From Variovorax sp. OV329 (GTDB lineage: Bacteria > Pseudomonadota > Gammaproteobacteria > Burkholderiales > Burkholderiaceae_C): a stretch of DNA of 64,000 nucleotides. Under the pieces are notes generated by a model. It did not search any database. It had not been told where the DNA came from and was given only the letters and a program-made list of their open reading frames with translations. Made by a program: the position numbers and the translations under genes. Location: positions 1 to 64,000 of the forward strand of contig NZ_FOUG01000006.1 of NCBI RefSeq assembly GCF_900114785.1. The letters are read 5' to 3'. Below, one piece after another: positions 43,669-55,155 of this stretch; within the stretch, counting starts at the first letter, position 1, and the number at the start of each line of letters is the position of its first letter.

Positions 43669-44028
43669 ATGAGCCTCGATTCCTATCTCCCCGTCCTCTT
43701 GTTCATCCTGGTCGGCGTCGGTGTAGGAGTTGCGCCACAGGTTCTGGGCTATCTCCTGGGCCCCAATCGCCCGGACGAGAAGAAAAACTCCCCTTACGAG
43801 TGCGGCTTCGAAGCCTTCGAAGATGCTCGCATGAAGTTCGATGTGCGCTACTACCTGGTGGCCATCCTCTTCATCCTCTTCGACCTCGAAATCGCATTTC
43901 TCTTCCCTTGGGCCATTGCGCTCAAGGAAATCGGCGCCGTCGGCTTCTGGGCCATGATGATCTTCCTGGCCATCCTCGTCGTGGGCTTCGCCTACGAGTG
44001 GAAAAAGGGCGCGCTCGATTGGGAATGA
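43669..44028 (+). CDS. nuoA: NADH-quinone oxidoreductase subunit A
   Basis: A 119-residue membrane subunit with three helices. The conserved loop [19 protein letters not shown] between helices 1 and 2 carries the Cys that lies near the quinone-site junction in complex I. Helix 2 reads [20 protein letters not shown] with the two conserved acidic residues. It opens the 14-gene nuo operon; genes A to N follow in the standard order with nuoC and nuoD separate. Confidence 0.96.
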   Translation: MSLDSYLPVLLFILVGVGVGVAPQVLGYLLGPNRPDEKKNSPYECGFEAFEDARMKFDVRYYLVAILFILFDLEIAFLFPWAIALKEIGAVGFWAMMIFLAILVVGFAYEWKKGALDWE

Positions 44029-44043
44029 CAAGGAAAGCGAACC

Positions 44044-44523
44044 ATGGCCATTGATGGCGTCCTGAAAGAAGGCTTTGTCACCACCACCTATGACACGGTG
44101 GTGAACTGGGCCAAGACCGGCTCCCTGTGGCCGATGACATTCGGCCTCGCATGCTGCGCCGTCGAGATGATGCACGCGGGCGCTGCCCGCTACGACATCG
44201 ACCGCTTCGGCATGCTGTTCAGGCCCAGCCCCCGGCAGTCCGACCTGATGATCGTGGCTGGCACGCTGTGCAACAAGATGGCGCCGGCGCTGCGCAAGGT
44301 CTACGACCAGATGCCCGAGCCGCGCTGGGTGCTGTCGATGGGCTCGTGCGCCAACGGCGGCGGCTACTACCACTACAGCTACTCGGTCGTGCGCGGCTGC
44401 GACCGCATCGTGCCTGTCGATGTCTACGTTCCCGGCTGCCCGCCCACCGCGGAAGCGCTGCTGTACGGAATCATCCAGCTGCAGCAGAAGATCCGCCGCA
44501 CCAACACCATTGCGCGCGCCTGA
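44044..44523 (+). CDS. nuoB: NADH-quinone oxidoreductase subunit B
   Basis: A 159-residue peripheral-arm subunit carrying the terminal 4Fe-4S cluster N2, the direct donor to ubiquinone. Its ligands Cys37, Cys38 ([10 protein letters not shown]), Cys102 ([16 protein letters not shown]) and Cys132 ([13 protein letters not shown]) are all present. It is shorter at the N-terminus than E. coli NuoB but otherwise typical. It lies 15 nt after nuoA. Confidence 0.97.
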   Translation: MAIDGVLKEGFVTTTYDTVVNWAKTGSLWPMTFGLACCAVEMMHAGAARYDIDRFGMLFRPSPRQSDLMIVAGTLCNKMAPALRKVYDQMPEPRWVLSMGSCANGGGYYHYSYSVVRGCDRIVPVDVYVPGCPPTAEALLYGIIQLQQKIRRTNTIARA

Positions 44524-44539
44524 GGACGGACGACAGACG

Positions 44540-45154
44540 ATGACCGATATCGCCATTTCTCCCGAAGCCCTGCTGGCCACCGTCACCGAAGCGCTGGGTG
44601 CCCGCGCCCGGAGCGTGACCCTTGCCCTGGGCGAAGTCACCGCGGTGGTGGGCGCTGCCGACTACCTCGAGGCTGCGCGCCTGCTGCGCGATGCCCCCGG
44701 CTGCCGCTTCGAGCAACTGCTGGACCTGTGCGGCGTCGACTATGCCGACTACCGTGAGGGCGAGTGGGAAGGCGATCGCTTCTGCGTCGTCAGCCACCTC
44801 CTGTCCGTAAGCCTGAACCAGCGCCTGCGCCTGAAGGTGTTTGCGCCCAGCGAAGACCTGCCGGTGGTGGACTCCGTCACCCCGGTGTGGAGCGCTGCAG
44901 CGTGGTTCGAGCGCGAAGCCTTCGACCTGTACGGCATCGTGTTCGAGGGTCATGACGACCTGCGCCGCCTGCTGACCGACTACGGCTTCATCGGCCACCC
45001 CTTCCGCAAGGACTTCCCGGTGTCCGGCCACGTCGAGATGCGCTACGACCCCGAGGCCAAGCGCGTGATCTACCAGCCCGTGACGATCGAGCCGCGCGAG
45101 ATCATCCCGCGCGTGATCCGCGAGGACAACTACGGCGGCGGCCTCCGCCACTGA
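44540..45154 (+). CDS. nuoC: NADH-quinone oxidoreductase subunit C
   Basis: A 204-residue, 30-kDa-type subunit of the peripheral arm without cofactors. The family signature is [20 protein letters not shown] followed by GHPFRKDFP. It is a separate gene here, unlike the NuoCD fusion of E. coli. It lies 16 nt after nuoB and 12 nt before nuoD. Confidence 0.96.
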   Translation: MTDIAISPEALLATVTEALGARARSVTLALGEVTAVVGAADYLEAARLLRDAPGCRFEQLLDLCGVDYADYREGEWEGDRFCVVSHLLSVSLNQRLRLKVFAPSEDLPVVDSVTPVWSAAAWFEREAFDLYGIVFEGHDDLRRLLTDYGFIGHPFRKDFPVSGHVEMRYDPEAKRVIYQPVTIEPREIIPRVIREDNYGGGLRH

Positions 45155-45166
45155 ACTGCTGCTCCC

Positions 45167-46420
45167 ATGGCTGAAATCAAGAACTACACCCTCAACTTCG
45201 GTCCGCAGCACCCGGCAGCACACGGCGTGCTGCGCCTGGTGCTCGAGCTCGACGGCGAAGTCATCCAGCGCGCCGACCCGCACATCGGCCTGCTGCATCG
45301 CGCCACCGAGAAGCTGGCCGAGACGCGTACCTACATCCAGTCGCTGCCCTACATGGACCGTCTCGACTACGTGTCGATGATGAGCAACGAGCACGCCTAC
45401 TGCCTGGCCATCGAGAAGATGATGGGCCTGGAAGTGCCGATCCGCGCGCAGTACATCCGCGTCATGTTCGCCGAGATCACCCGGCTGCTGAACCACCTGC
45501 TGTGGCTCGGCGCGCACGGCCTGGACTGCGGCGCGATGAACATGCTGATCTACTGCTTCCGCGAGCGGGAAGACCTGTTCGACCTGTACGAGGCAGTGTC
45601 CGGCGCGCGCATGCACGCGGCCTACTTCCGTCCGGGCGGCGTCTACCGCGACCTGCCGGACAGCATGCCGCAGTACAAGGTCAGCAAGATCAAGAACGCC
45701 AAGGCGATCGAGAAGCTGAACGAGGACCGCCAGGGCTCGATGCTCGATTTCGTCGACGCCTTCTGCAAGCGCTTCCCCAAGTTCGTCGACGAGTACGAAA
45801 CGCTGCTCACCGACAACCGCATCTGGAAGCAGCGCACCGTGGGCATCGGCGTCGTGTCTCCCGAGCGCGCGCTCAACCTGGGCTTCACCGGCCCGATGCT
45901 GCGCGGCTCCGGCATCGCGTGGGACCTTCGCAAGAAGCAGCCCTACGACGTGTACGACCGCATGGAATTCGACATTCCCGTGGGCAAGACCGGCGACTGT
46001 TATGACCGCTACCTGGTGCGCGTGGAAGAAATGCGCCAGGCCAACCGGATCATCCAGCAGTGCTCGGCGTGGCTGCGCGCCAACCCCGGCCCGGTCATCA
46101 CCGACAACCACAAGGTGGCGGCGCCCGCGCGCGAGTCGATGAAGTCGAACATGGAGGAGCTGATCCACCACTTCAAGCTCTTCACCGAAGGCTTCCACGT
46201 ACCCGAGGGCGAGGCCTATGCCGGCGTCGAGCACCCGAAGGGCGAGTTCGGCATCTACCTGGTGAGCGATGGCGCCAACAAGCCCTATCGCCTGAAGATT
46301 CGTGCCCCTGGCTTCGCCCACCTGGCAGCCCTGGACGAAATGGCCACCGGCCACATGATCGCCGACGCCGTGGCCGTGATCGGCACCATGGACATCGTGT
46401 TCGGCGAGATCGATCGATGA
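45167..46420 (+). CDS. nuoD: NADH-quinone oxidoreductase subunit D
   Basis: A 417-residue, 49-kDa-type subunit that with NuoB forms the quinone pocket. The start [20 protein letters not shown] contains the conserved His-rich loop near the quinone head group. The [10 protein letters not shown] and [11 protein letters not shown] motifs and the C-terminal GEIDR ending are typical. The ATGA at its end is shared with the nuoE start. Confidence 0.97.
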   Translation: MAEIKNYTLNFGPQHPAAHGVLRLVLELDGEVIQRADPHIGLLHRATEKLAETRTYIQSLPYMDRLDYVSMMSNEHAYCLAIEKMMGLEVPIRAQYIRVMFAEITRLLNHLLWLGAHGLDCGAMNMLIYCFREREDLFDLYEAVSGARMHAAYFRPGGVYRDLPDSMPQYKVSKIKNAKAIEKLNEDRQGSMLDFVDAFCKRFPKFVDEYETLLTDNRIWKQRTVGIGVVSPERALNLGFTGPMLRGSGIAWDLRKKQPYDVYDRMEFDIPVGKTGDCYDRYLVRVEEMRQANRIIQQCSAWLRANPGPVITDNHKVAAPARESMKSNMEELIHHFKLFTEGFHVPEGEAYAGVEHPKGEFGIYLVSDGANKPYRLKIRAPGFAHLAALDEMATGHMIADAVAVIGTMDIVFGEIDR

Positions 46421-46956
46421 GTGATCACATGACTACCGACAACCAACAGGGCGCCTCTGCGCCCTTGTCTGCTGCGACGCTGGAGCGCTTTGCCCGCGAA
46501 GTGGCCAAGTACCCCGAGGCCGGCAAGCAGTCGGCCGTGATGGCCTGCCTGGCCATCGTGCAGCAGGACGAAGGCTTCGTCAGCCTGCAGCGCGAGCGCG
46601 AGATCGGCGCCTACCTGGGCATGGCGCCCATCGCGGTGCACGAGGTCACGACCTTCTACAACATGTACAACCAGCGGCCGGTGGGCAAGTTCAAGCTCAA
46701 CGTCTGCACCAACCTGCCGTGCCAGCTGCGCGACGGCCAGCGTGCGCTGCACCATCTCGAGAAGAAGCTGGGCATCCACATGGGCGAGACCACGGCCGAC
46801 GGCCTGTTCACGCTGCAGCAGAGCGAATGCCTGGGCGCCTGCGCCGATTCGCCGGTGATGCTGGTCAACGACCGCACCATGTGCAGCTTCATGAGCGACG
46901 AGAAGCTCGACCAGCTGGTCGACGGCCTGCGCGCCAGCACGGAAGGGAAGGCGTGA
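46417..46956 (+). CDS. nuoE: NADH-quinone oxidoreductase subunit E
   Basis: A 179-residue, 24-kDa-type subunit with a thioredoxin-like fold and the 2Fe-2S cluster N1a. Ligands Cys97 and Cys102 ([12 protein letters not shown]) and Cys138 and Cys142 ([11 protein letters not shown]) are intact. The ATG at 46417 overlaps the nuoD stop by 4 nt; a second in-frame ATG four codons later is possible. Confidence 0.96.
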   Translation: MSDHMTTDNQQGASAPLSAATLERFAREVAKYPEAGKQSAVMACLAIVQQDEGFVSLQREREIGAYLGMAPIAVHEVTTFYNMYNQRPVGKFKLNVCTNLPCQLRDGQRALHHLEKKLGIHMGETTADGLFTLQQSECLGACADSPVMLVNDRTMCSFMSDEKLDQLVDGLRASTEGKA

Positions 46957-46961
46957 GCACC

Positions 46962-48302
46962 ATGAACGCATCCCAAGTCCTCGCCCAGTTCCAGGCGACC
47001 GGTGTCCAGACCTGCTTCCATGACCGCCACATCGATCCGCAGATCTATGCGGGCCTGGACGGCACCAACTGGCGCCTGGCCGACTACGAGGCGCGCGGCG
47101 GCTACAAGGCCCTGCGCAAGATCCTCACCGAGGGTCTCACGCCCGACCAGGTGATCGCCGAGGTCAAGAGCTCCGGCCTGCGAGGCCGCGGCGGCGCAGG
47201 CTTCCCCACGGGCCTGAAGTGGAGCTTCATGCCCCGCCAGTTCCCGGGGCAGAAGTACCTGGTGTGCAACTCGGACGAGGGCGAGCCGGGCACCTGCAAG
47301 GACCGCGACATCCTGCAGTTCAACCCGCACATCGTCATCGAGGGCATGGCCATCGCCGCCTACGCGATGGGCATCAGCGTGGGCTACAACTACATCCACG
47401 GCGAGATCTTCCAGACCTACGACCGCTTCGAGGAGGCGCTGGAAGAAGCCCGTGCCGCCGGCTACCTCGGCGACAAGATCATGGGCAGCGGCTACAACTT
47501 CCAGCTGCATGCGGCCCACGGCTTCGGTGCCTACATCTGCGGCGAGGAAACTGCGCTGCTCGAATCGCTGGAAGGCAAGAAGGGCCAGCCGCGCTTCAAG
47601 CCGCCGTTCCCGGCCAGCTTCGGCCTGTACGGCAAGCCCACCACGATCAACAACACCGAGACCTTCGCGGCGGTGCCCTGGATCATCAACAACGGCGGCC
47701 AGGCCTACCTCGAGTGCGGCAAGCCGAACAACGGCGGCACCAAGATCTACTCGGTGAGCGGCGACGTCGAGCTGCCGGGCAACTACGAAGTGCCCATGGG
47801 CACGCCCTTCTCGAAGCTGCTGGAGCTCGCCGGCGGCGTGCGCAAGGGCCGCACGCTGAAGGCCGTGATCCCCGGCGGCTCGTCCGCGCCGGTGCTGCCG
47901 GCCGACATCATGATGTCCTGCACCATGGACTACGACTCGATCGCCAAGGCCGGCTCGATGCTGGGCTCGGGCGCCGTGATCGTCATGGACGACAGCCGTT
48001 CCATGGTGGAGTCGCTCAAGCGCCTCTCGTACTTCTACATGCACGAGTCCTGCGGCCAGTGCACGCCCTGCCGCGAAGGCACGGGCTGGCTGTGGCGCCT
48101 GGTCGACCGCATCGACCGCGGCGTGGGCAAGGCCTCCGACATGGACCTGCTCAATTCCGTCGCCGACAACATCCAGGGCCGCACCATCTGCGCGCTGGGC
48201 GATGCCGCCGCGATGCCGGTGCGCGCCATGATCAAGCACTTCCGCCACGAGTTCGAGGCGAAGATTCCTGGCTACGTGCCCAAGGCACCGGCCAAGGCCT
48301 GA
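46962..48302 (+). CDS. nuoF: NADH-quinone oxidoreductase subunit F
   Basis: A 446-residue, 51-kDa-type subunit holding the NADH site, FMN and the N3 4Fe-4S cluster. The NADH loop is [15 protein letters not shown] (from residue 73), the FMN-contacting stretch [15 protein letters not shown], and the cluster ligands are Cys364, Cys367, Cys370 ([13 protein letters not shown]) and Cys410. An in-frame GTG three codons upstream overlaps the nuoE stop and could also start translation. Confidence 0.97.
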   Translation: MNASQVLAQFQATGVQTCFHDRHIDPQIYAGLDGTNWRLADYEARGGYKALRKILTEGLTPDQVIAEVKSSGLRGRGGAGFPTGLKWSFMPRQFPGQKYLVCNSDEGEPGTCKDRDILQFNPHIVIEGMAIAAYAMGISVGYNYIHGEIFQTYDRFEEALEEARAAGYLGDKIMGSGYNFQLHAAHGFGAYICGEETALLESLEGKKGQPRFKPPFPASFGLYGKPTTINNTETFAAVPWIINNGGQAYLECGKPNNGGTKIYSVSGDVELPGNYEVPMGTPFSKLLELAGGVRKGRTLKAVIPGGSSAPVLPADIMMSCTMDYDSIAKAGSMLGSGAVIVMDDSRSMVESLKRLSYFYMHESCGQCTPCREGTGWLWRLVDRIDRGVGKASDMDLLNSVADNIQGRTICALGDAAAMPVRAMIKHFRHEFEAKIPGYVPKAPAKA

Positions 48303-48315
48303 GAACGAAGAACAT

Positions 48316-50463
48316 ATGGTTGAAATCGAACTCGACGGCAAGAAGGTGGAGATCGCCGAAGGCAGCATGGTGATGCATGCAGCCGACAAGGCGGGCACCT
48401 ACATTCCGCATTTCTGCTACCACAAGAAGCTTTCCATCGCGGCCAACTGCCGCATGTGCCTGGTCGACATCGAGAAGGCGCCCAAGCCCATGCCGGCCTG
48501 CGCCACGCCCGTGACGCAGGGCATGATCGTGCGCACCAAGAGCGACAAGGCGATCAAGGCGCAGCAGTCGGTGATGGAGTTCCTGCTCATCAATCACCCG
48601 CTGGACTGCCCCATCTGCGACCAGGGCGGCGAATGCCAGCTGCAGGACCTCGCGGTGGGCTACGGCGGCTCCAGCTCGCGCTACGACGAAGAAAAGCGCG
48701 TGGTCTTCCACAAGGACGTCGGTCCGCTCATCAGCATGGAAGAGATGAGCCGCTGCATCCACTGCACCCGCTGCGTGCGCTTCGGCCAGGAAGTGGCCGG
48801 CGTGATGGAGCTGGGCATGTCCAATCGCGGCGAGCACGCCGAGATCGAGACCTTCGTGGGCGAGTCGGTCGATTCAGAGCTGTCGGGCAACATGATCGAC
48901 ATCTGCCCGGTGGGCGCGCTCACCAGCAAGCCCTTCCGCTACAGCGCCCGCACCTGGGAGCTGTCGCGCCGCAAGTCGGTCAGCCCCCATGATTCCACCG
49001 GTGCAAACCTGATCGTCCAGGTCAAGAGCGGCCAGGTGATGCGCGTCGTGCCCTTCGAGAACGAAGAGGTCAACGAGTGCTGGATTGCCGACCGCGACCG
49101 CTTCTCGTACGAGGCGCTCAACGGTCCCGAGCGCCTGACGCAGCCCATGCTCAAGCAGGGCGGCCAGTGGCAGCAGGTCGACTGGCAGACCGCACTCGAG
49201 TACGTGGCCAACGGCCTCAAGCAGATCAAGAACGACCACGGCGCCGACAAGATCGGCACGCTGGCCAGCCCGCACAGCACCCTGGAAGAGCTCTTCCTGG
49301 CCGCGCAGCTGACCCGCGCCCTGGGCAGCGACAACATCGACCACCGCCTGCGCCGTGCCGCCTTCGACTCCGCACCGGGCGTGCGCTGGCTGGGCACCTC
49401 GATCGCCTCGCTGTCGTCGCTGCAGCGCGTGCTGGTCGTGGGTTCCAACCTGCGCAAGGACCATCCGCTCTTCGCCCAGCGCATCCGCCAGTCGGTGCGC
49501 AAGGGTGGGGTGCTGAGCGCCATCACCTCGCAGGCCTCCTTCGCCGACGCCGATGCGTGGGCGATCCCGGTCGCCAACGCCGTCGTGGCGCAGGCCGACC
49601 AGTGGGTCTCGCTGTTGGCCGGCGTGGCCGGTGCCATCGCGCAGGAGAAGGGCGTTGCCGCGCCCGGCAACAGCGCGCAGGCCGACGACACCGCCAAGGC
49701 CATCGCCGCCTCGCTCGCCACCGGCGAGCGCAAGGCGATCCTGCTGGGCAACGCGGCCGCGCACCACGCGCAGGCCGAAGAGCTGCTGCAACTGGCCAAC
49801 TGGATCGGCGCCCAGACCGGCGCCACCGTGGGCTACCTCACCGAAGCCGCCAACACCGTGGGCGCGCAATGGGTGGGCGCGCAGCCGCAGAAGGGCGGCG
49901 CCAACGCCGCGCAGATGCTGGCCGGCGGCCTGAAGGCCGTGCTGCTGCTGAACAACGAGCCGGTGTTCGACTCCGCCGCAGGCGCTGCCGCCGCGCAGGC
50001 GCTGGGCCAGGCCGAGATGGTCGTGACCCTGAGCCCCTTCAAGGCCAACCTGGAATTCAGCGACGTGCTGCTGCCGATCTCGCCCTTCAGCGAGACCCCC
50101 GGCACCTTCGTGAATGCCGAAGGCCGCGTGCAGAGCTTCCATGCCGTGGTCAAGCCGCTGGGCGAGACGCGTCCGGCCTGGAAGGTGCTGCGCGTGCTGG
50201 CCAACCTGCTGGGCGTGCAAGGCTTCACCTACGAGTCGACCGCCGACGTGCTGGCCGCCGCCGGCGTGTCCGGCAACGTGCCGGCCGACAGGCTGAGCAA
50301 CGAGGCCGTGGCCAATGCCGCGCCTGCCGCGCAAGGCGAACCGGTCGTGGCGAGCATCTACCAGCTCGACTCCCTGGTGCGCCGCGCGCCCTCGCTGCAG
50401 CTCACGGCCGATGCGCGCCGCGCGTCGCCTGAAGCCGCCACCCGCGAGGAGGCCCTGGCATGA
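48316..50463 (+). CDS. nuoG: NADH-quinone oxidoreductase subunit G
   Basis: A 715-residue, 75-kDa-type subunit. The N-terminal ferredoxin-like domain binds 2Fe-2S through Cys34, Cys45, Cys48 and Cys62. Next are the His-Cys3 4Fe-4S motif [18 protein letters not shown] and the second site [13 protein letters not shown]. The rest is a molybdopterin-oxidoreductase-like fold that has lost its cofactor. It is shorter than E. coli NuoG (about 900 residues) and close to the mitochondrial subunit. The stop overlaps the nuoH start. Confidence 0.96.
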   Translation: MVEIELDGKKVEIAEGSMVMHAADKAGTYIPHFCYHKKLSIAANCRMCLVDIEKAPKPMPACATPVTQGMIVRTKSDKAIKAQQSVMEFLLINHPLDCPICDQGGECQLQDLAVGYGGSSSRYDEEKRVVFHKDVGPLISMEEMSRCIHCTRCVRFGQEVAGVMELGMSNRGEHAEIETFVGESVDSELSGNMIDICPVGALTSKPFRYSARTWELSRRKSVSPHDSTGANLIVQVKSGQVMRVVPFENEEVNECWIADRDRFSYEALNGPERLTQPMLKQGGQWQQVDWQTALEYVANGLKQIKNDHGADKIGTLASPHSTLEELFLAAQLTRALGSDNIDHRLRRAAFDSAPGVRWLGTSIASLSSLQRVLVVGSNLRKDHPLFAQRIRQSVRKGGVLSAITSQASFADADAWAIPVANAVVAQADQWVSLLAGVAGAIAQEKGVAAPGNSAQADDTAKAIAASLATGERKAILLGNAAAHHAQAEELLQLANWIGAQTGATVGYLTEAANTVGAQWVGAQPQKGGANAAQMLAGGLKAVLLLNNEPVFDSAAGAAAAQALGQAEMVVTLSPFKANLEFSDVLLPISPFSETPGTFVNAEGRVQSFHAVVKPLGETRPAWKVLRVLANLLGVQGFTYESTADVLAAAGVSGNVPADRLSNEAVANAAPAAQGEPVVASIYQLDSLVRRAPSLQLTADARRASPEAATREEALA

Positions 50464-51536
50464 TCGATTCGATCTACGGCTTCGGCCTCGGCCTGGCTTC
50501 GGCCGGCTGGTGGACCGGCTTGGCCTGGCCCGTCATCTGGACGCTCATCAAGATCGTCATCGTCGTCATTCCGCTGATGCTGGCCGTGGCCTACCTCACG
50601 CTGTGGGAACGCAAGGCGATCGGCTTCACGCAGATCCGCCTGGGCCCCAACCGCATCGGCCCGCTGGGCCTGCTGCAGCCCATTGCCGACGCGCTGAAGT
50701 TGCTCACCAAGGAAATCATCATTCCGACGGTGGCCAACAAGGGCCTGTTCCTGCTGGGCCCGATCATGACCATCATGCCGGCCCTGGCCGCATGGGCGGT
50801 GATTCCCTTCGGCCCCGACGTGGCGCTGGCCAACATCAACGCCGGCCTGCTGTTCGTGATGGCCATCACCTCGCTGGAGGTGTACGGCGTGATCATCGCC
50901 GGCTGGGCCTCGAACTCGAAGTACGCCTTCCTGGGCGCGCTGCGCGCCTCGGCCCAGATGGTGAGCTATGAAATCGCGATGGGCTTCTGCTTCGTCGTGG
51001 TGCTCATGGTCTCGGCCAGCCTGAACATGAGCGACATCGTCATGAGCCAGGGCAAGGGCATCTTCGCCGGAATGGGCGTGGGCTTCCTGTCGTGGAACTG
51101 GCTGTCGCTGCTGCCCATCTTCGTCGTCTACTTCATCTCCGGCCTGGCCGAGACGAACCGCCACCCCTTCGACGTGGTGGAAGGCGAATCGGAAATCGTC
51201 GCGGGCCACATGATCGAGTACTCGGGCATGAGCTTCGCCATGTTCTTCCTGGCCGAGTACGCCAACATGTGGCTGGTCTCGATCCTGTGCGTGATCCTGT
51301 TCCTCGGCGGCTGGCTGCCTCCCTTCGAGTTCCTGTCTTTCATCCCGGGCTGGATCTGGCTGGGCGCCAAGACCTTCTGCGTGGTCACCATGTTCCTGTG
51401 GGTGCGCTCGACCTTCCCGCGCTTCCGCTACGACCAGATCATGCGTCTGGGCTGGAAGATCTTCATCCCCGTCACCCTCGTGTGGCTGGTGGTGGTCGGC
51501 GCCTGGATGCAGACGCCTTTCAACATCTGGAAATAA
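50460..51536 (+). CDS. nuoH: NADH-quinone oxidoreductase subunit H
   Basis: A 358-residue membrane subunit with about eight helices that joins the two arms and shapes the quinone tunnel. The conserved loops [19 protein letters not shown] and [18 protein letters not shown], with their chain of charged residues, are intact. It overlaps nuoG by 4 nt. Confidence 0.97.
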   Translation: MIDSIYGFGLGLASAGWWTGLAWPVIWTLIKIVIVVIPLMLAVAYLTLWERKAIGFTQIRLGPNRIGPLGLLQPIADALKLLTKEIIIPTVANKGLFLLGPIMTIMPALAAWAVIPFGPDVALANINAGLLFVMAITSLEVYGVIIAGWASNSKYAFLGALRASAQMVSYEIAMGFCFVVVLMVSASLNMSDIVMSQGKGIFAGMGVGFLSWNWLSLLPIFVVYFISGLAETNRHPFDVVEGESEIVAGHMIEYSGMSFAMFFLAEYANMWLVSILCVILFLGGWLPPFEFLSFIPGWIWLGAKTFCVVTMFLWVRSTFPRFRYDQIMRLGWKIFIPVTLVWLVVVGAWMQTPFNIWK

Positions 51537-51547
51537 CTGGAATCGCC

Positions 51548-52066
51548 ATGCCTGCGAACTCCACGCTCGCCCCCGCTCCGTTCTCGCTGAAGGACTTCCT
51601 GTCCAGCTTCATGCTGGTGGAACTCTTCAAGGGCCTTGCCGTCACCGGCAAGTACGCCTTCTCGCGCAAGATCACGGTGCAGTTCCCCGAAGAAAAGACG
51701 CCGCAGTCGCCGCGCTTCCGCGGCCTGCACGCGCTTCGCCGCTACGAGAACGGCGAAGAGCGCTGCATCGCCTGCAAGCTGTGCGAAGCGGTGTGCCCGG
51801 CGCTGGCCATCACCATCGAGTCGGATGTGCGTGACGACGGCTCGCGCCGCACCACGCGCTACGACATCGACCTGACCAAGTGCATCTTCTGCGGCTTCTG
51901 CGAAGAAAGCTGCCCGGTCGACTCGATCGTCGAGACGCACATCTTCGAATACCACGGTGAGAAGCGGGGCGACCTGTACTTCACCAAGGACATGCTGCTC
52001 GCCGTGGGCGACCGCTACGAAAAAGAAATCGCCGCCAACAAGGCAGCCGACGCCAAGTACCGCTGA
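51548..52066 (+). CDS. nuoI: NADH-quinone oxidoreductase subunit I
   Basis: A 172-residue, TYKY-type subunit with two 4Fe-4S clusters (N6a and N6b). Ligands are Cys73, 76, 79 in [12 protein letters not shown] with Cys83, and Cys112, 115, 118, 122 in [12 protein letters not shown]. An amphipathic N-terminal helix ([13 protein letters not shown]) lies along the membrane. Normal length. Confidence 0.97.
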   Translation: MPANSTLAPAPFSLKDFLSSFMLVELFKGLAVTGKYAFSRKITVQFPEEKTPQSPRFRGLHALRRYENGEERCIACKLCEAVCPALAITIESDVRDDGSRRTTRYDIDLTKCIFCGFCEESCPVDSIVETHIFEYHGEKRGDLYFTKDMLLAVGDRYEKEIAANKAADAKYR

Positions 52067-52105
52067 CGCGGCCTGGCTCGACCCACCAAGAAGCGAATCC
52101 GACCC

Positions 52106-52771
52106 ATGGACGTCAAGACCGGTCTGTTCTACCTATTTTCCGCGGTGCTGCTGTTCGCAGCCTTCCGCGTGATCACCGCGCGCAACCCGGTCTACTCGGC
52201 CTTGTACCTGGTGCTGACCTTCTTCCAGGCCTCGGCCATCTGGCTGCTGCTGCGCGCCGAGTTTCTCGCCATCACGCTGGTGCTGGTGTACGTGGGCGCG
52301 GTGATGGTGCTGTTCCTCTTCGTCGTGATGATGCTGGACATCAACGTCGACAGCCTGCGCCAGGGCTTCTGGAAGCACTTCCCGCTGGCCGCCGGCGTGG
52401 GCGCGCTCATCGCGCTGGAGATGGCCGCCGTGCTGATGGGCGGCTTCCGGATGGAAGGCGCGCCACGCGGTGCCGCGCTTGCCGCCGTGCCCGGCACCTC
52501 CAACACCATGGAACTGGGCAAGCTGCTCTACTCCGAATACCTCTATCCGGTGCAGATCGCCGCGGTGATCCTGCTGGTGGCCATCATTGCCGCCATCGCG
52601 CTCACGCTGCGCGAGCGCAAGGACAGCAAGTACGTCAACCCGGCCGACGCCGTGCGCGTGAAGGCGCGCGACCGCGTGCGCATCGTCACGATGCCGGCCA
52701 CGCGCGCCGCCGAGCCGGTGGCGGCCGACGCGGCTGCTGCTGCTGAAGCACAACCGGGAGCCAAGGCATGA
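52106..52771 (+). CDS. nuoJ: NADH-quinone oxidoreductase subunit J
   Basis: A 221-residue membrane subunit with five helices. The third helix region [20 protein letters not shown] contains the pi-bulge segment conserved in ND6/NuoJ. The C-terminal 45 residues are a hydrophilic, Ala-rich tail beyond the core. The stop overlaps the nuoK start by 4 nt. Confidence 0.95.
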   Translation: MDVKTGLFYLFSAVLLFAAFRVITARNPVYSALYLVLTFFQASAIWLLLRAEFLAITLVLVYVGAVMVLFLFVVMMLDINVDSLRQGFWKHFPLAAGVGALIALEMAAVLMGGFRMEGAPRGAALAAVPGTSNTMELGKLLYSEYLYPVQIAAVILLVAIIAAIALTLRERKDSKYVNPADAVRVKARDRVRIVTMPATRAAEPVAADAAAAAEAQPGAKA

Positions 52772-53076
52772 CCCTCTCGCTCGGACACTTCCTGACCCTG
52801 GGCGCGATCCTGTTCGCGCTGTCGGTGATCGGCATCTTCCTGAACCGCAAGAACCTGATCATCCTGCTGATGGCCATCGAGTTGATGCTCCTGGCCGTCA
52901 ACATGAACTTCGTCGCCTTCTCCTACTACCTGGGAGACATGCACGGCCAGATCTTCGTGTTCTTCATCCTGACGGTGGCGGCGGCCGAGTCGGCCATCGG
53001 CCTGGCGCTGCTGGTGCTGCTGTTCCGCAACAAGTCGAACATCAACGTCGACGAGCTGAACGCGCTCAAGGGCTGA
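52768..53076 (+). CDS. nuoK: NADH-quinone oxidoreductase subunit K
   Basis: A 102-residue, three-helix membrane subunit (ND4L type). The two conserved membrane glutamates lie in [11 protein letters not shown] and in the [17 protein letters not shown] helix and take part in proton translocation. Translation is coupled to nuoJ. Confidence 0.97.
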   Translation: MTLSLGHFLTLGAILFALSVIGIFLNRKNLIILLMAIELMLLAVNMNFVAFSYYLGDMHGQIFVFFILTVAAAESAIGLALLVLLFRNKSNINVDELNALKG

Positions 53077-53088
53077 GGACAACAACAA

Positions 53089-55131
53089 ATGAGCGCATCC
53101 CTTTCCGCATCCACGCTGCTGGCGGTTCCGCTGGCGCCCCTGGTCGGCTCGATCATCGTCGGCATCTTCGGCACCAAGTTCGGTGGCAACCTGATCGGGC
53201 GCAAGGCCTCCCACTCGATCACCATCCTGGGCGTGTTCATCGCCTTCGTCATCTCGGCGATGACGCTCAAGAGCGTGGCGCTGGACGGTGCCCGCTTCGA
53301 GGGCACCATCTACGAATGGATGGTCGTCGGCGGCCTGAAGATGGAAGTCGGCTTCCTCGTCGACGGCCTGACCGCCATGATGATGTGCGTCGTCACCTTC
53401 GTGTCGCTCATGGTGCACATCTACACCATCGGCTACATGGAAGAGGACGAAGGCTACAACCGCTTCTTCTCCTACATCTCGCTGTTCACCTTCTCCATGC
53501 TGATGCTCGTGATGAGCAACAACATGCTGCAGCTGTTCTTCGGTTGGGAGGCGGTGGGCCTGGTGTCCTACCTGCTGATCGGCTTCTGGTACAACAAGCC
53601 GACCGCCATCTTCGCCAACATGAAGGCCTTCCTGGTCAACCGCGTGGGCGACTTCGGCTTCATCCTGGGCATCGGCCTGATCGTCGCCTATGCAGGCACG
53701 CTCAACTACGGCGAAGTCTTCGGCAAGGCCGGCGAACTCGGCCAGATGGGCTTCCCCGGCACCGAGTGGATGCTGGTCACCGTGATCTGCATCTGCCTGT
53801 TCATCGGCGCCATGGGCAAGAGCGCGCAGTTCCCGCTGCACGTGTGGCTGCCCGACTCGATGGAAGGCCCGACCCCCATTTCCGCGCTGATCCACGCCGC
53901 CACCATGGTGACGGCCGGCATCTTCATGGTGGCGCGCATGTCGCCGCTGTTCGAGTTGTCGGACACCGCACTGTCCTTCGTGATGGTGATCGGTGCGATC
54001 ACGGCGCTGTTCATGGGCTTCCTGGGCATCATCCAGAACGACATCAAGCGCGTGGTGGCCTACTCCACGCTCTCGCAGCTGGGCTACATGACCGTGGCGC
54101 TGGGCGCCTCGGCCTACTCGGTGGCGGTGTTCCACCTGATGACCCACGCATTCTTCAAGGCGCTGCTGTTCCTGGGCGCGGGCTCGGTGATCATCGGCAT
54201 GCACCACAACCAGGACATCCGCTGGATGGGTGGCGTGCGCAAGTACATGCCCATCACCTGGATCACCTCGCTGGTGGGTTCGCTGGCGCTGATCGGCACG
54301 CCCTGGTTCGCGGGCTTCTACTCGAAGGACAGCATCATCGAGGCGGTGCACGAGAGCCACCTGTGGGGCTCGGGCTTTGCCTACTTCGCGGTGCTGGCCG
54401 GCGTGTTCGTGACCGCCTTCTACTCGTTCCGCATGTACTTCCTCGTCTTCCATGGCAAGGAGCGCTACGACCAGAATCCGGACGCGCATCACGACGACCA
54501 CCATGCGGACGACGACCATGGCCACGGCCACGGCCATGACCACGACGCCAAGCCGCACGAGTCGCCCTGGGTGGTGTGGCTGCCGCTGGTGCTGCTGGCC
54601 ATCCCCTCGGTGGTGATCGGCTACTTCGCCATCGACGCCATGCTGTACGGCGAATTCTTCAAGGATTCGATCTTCGTGGATGCCACGCGCCACCACGCCA
54701 TGAAGGAAATGGAAGAGCTCTTCCACGGCCCCATGGCGATGGCCCTGCACGGCTTCACTGCCTGGCCGTTCTGGCTGGCGCTCGCCGGCGTGGTCCTGTC
54801 CTGGTACATGTACCTGGTCAACCCGGCCGTTCCGGCGGCCATAAAGCGCGCCTGCGGCCCGATCTACAACCTGCTCGAGAACAAGTACTACATGGACTGG
54901 TTCAACGAGAACGTGATCGCCCGCGCCACCCGCGCCCTCGGCACCGGTCTCTGGAAGGGCGGCGACCAGGGCCTGATCGACGGCGCTATCGTCAACGGTT
55001 CGTGGAAGCTCATCGGCCACGTCGCCGGCGTGGTGCGCCGGGTTCAGTCGGGCTACATCTATCACTACGCCTTCGCCATGCTGCTTGGCGTGTTCGTGCT
55101 GTTGTCCTACTTCGTGTGGTTCCAGCGATAA
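53089..55131 (+). CDS. nuoL: NADH-quinone oxidoreductase subunit L
   Basis: A 680-residue antiporter-like proton-pumping subunit at the tip of the membrane arm. The core motifs FFGWEAVGLVSYLLIGFW (with the conserved Glu), HAATMVTAGIFMVARMSP and the broken-helix Lys region are present, as is the long C-terminal lateral helix. Between helices around residues 464-491 there is a His/Asp-rich hydrophilic insertion (HHDDHHADDDHGHGHGHDHD) not found in E. coli NuoL. Otherwise typical. Confidence 0.96.
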   Translation: MSASLSASTLLAVPLAPLVGSIIVGIFGTKFGGNLIGRKASHSITILGVFIAFVISAMTLKSVALDGARFEGTIYEWMVVGGLKMEVGFLVDGLTAMMMCVVTFVSLMVHIYTIGYMEEDEGYNRFFSYISLFTFSMLMLVMSNNMLQLFFGWEAVGLVSYLLIGFWYNKPTAIFANMKAFLVNRVGDFGFILGIGLIVAYAGTLNYGEVFGKAGELGQMGFPGTEWMLVTVICICLFIGAMGKSAQFPLHVWLPDSMEGPTPISALIHAATMVTAGIFMVARMSPLFELSDTALSFVMVIGAITALFMGFLGIIQNDIKRVVAYSTLSQLGYMTVALGASAYSVAVFHLMTHAFFKALLFLGAGSVIIGMHHNQDIRWMGGVRKYMPITWITSLVGSLALIGTPWFAGFYSKDSIIEAVHESHLWGSGFAYFAVLAGVFVTAFYSFRMYFLVFHGKERYDQNPDAHHDDHHADDDHGHGHGHDHDAKPHESPWVVWLPLVLLAIPSVVIGYFAIDAMLYGEFFKDSIFVDATRHHAMKEMEELFHGPMAMALHGFTAWPFWLALAGVVLSWYMYLVNPAVPAAIKRACGPIYNLLENKYYMDWFNENVIARATRALGTGLWKGGDQGLIDGAIVNGSWKLIGHVAGVVRRVQSGYIYHYAFAMLLGVFVLLSYFVWFQR

Positions 55132-55155
55132 GCGGCGGGCAGGAGAAAAACAAAA

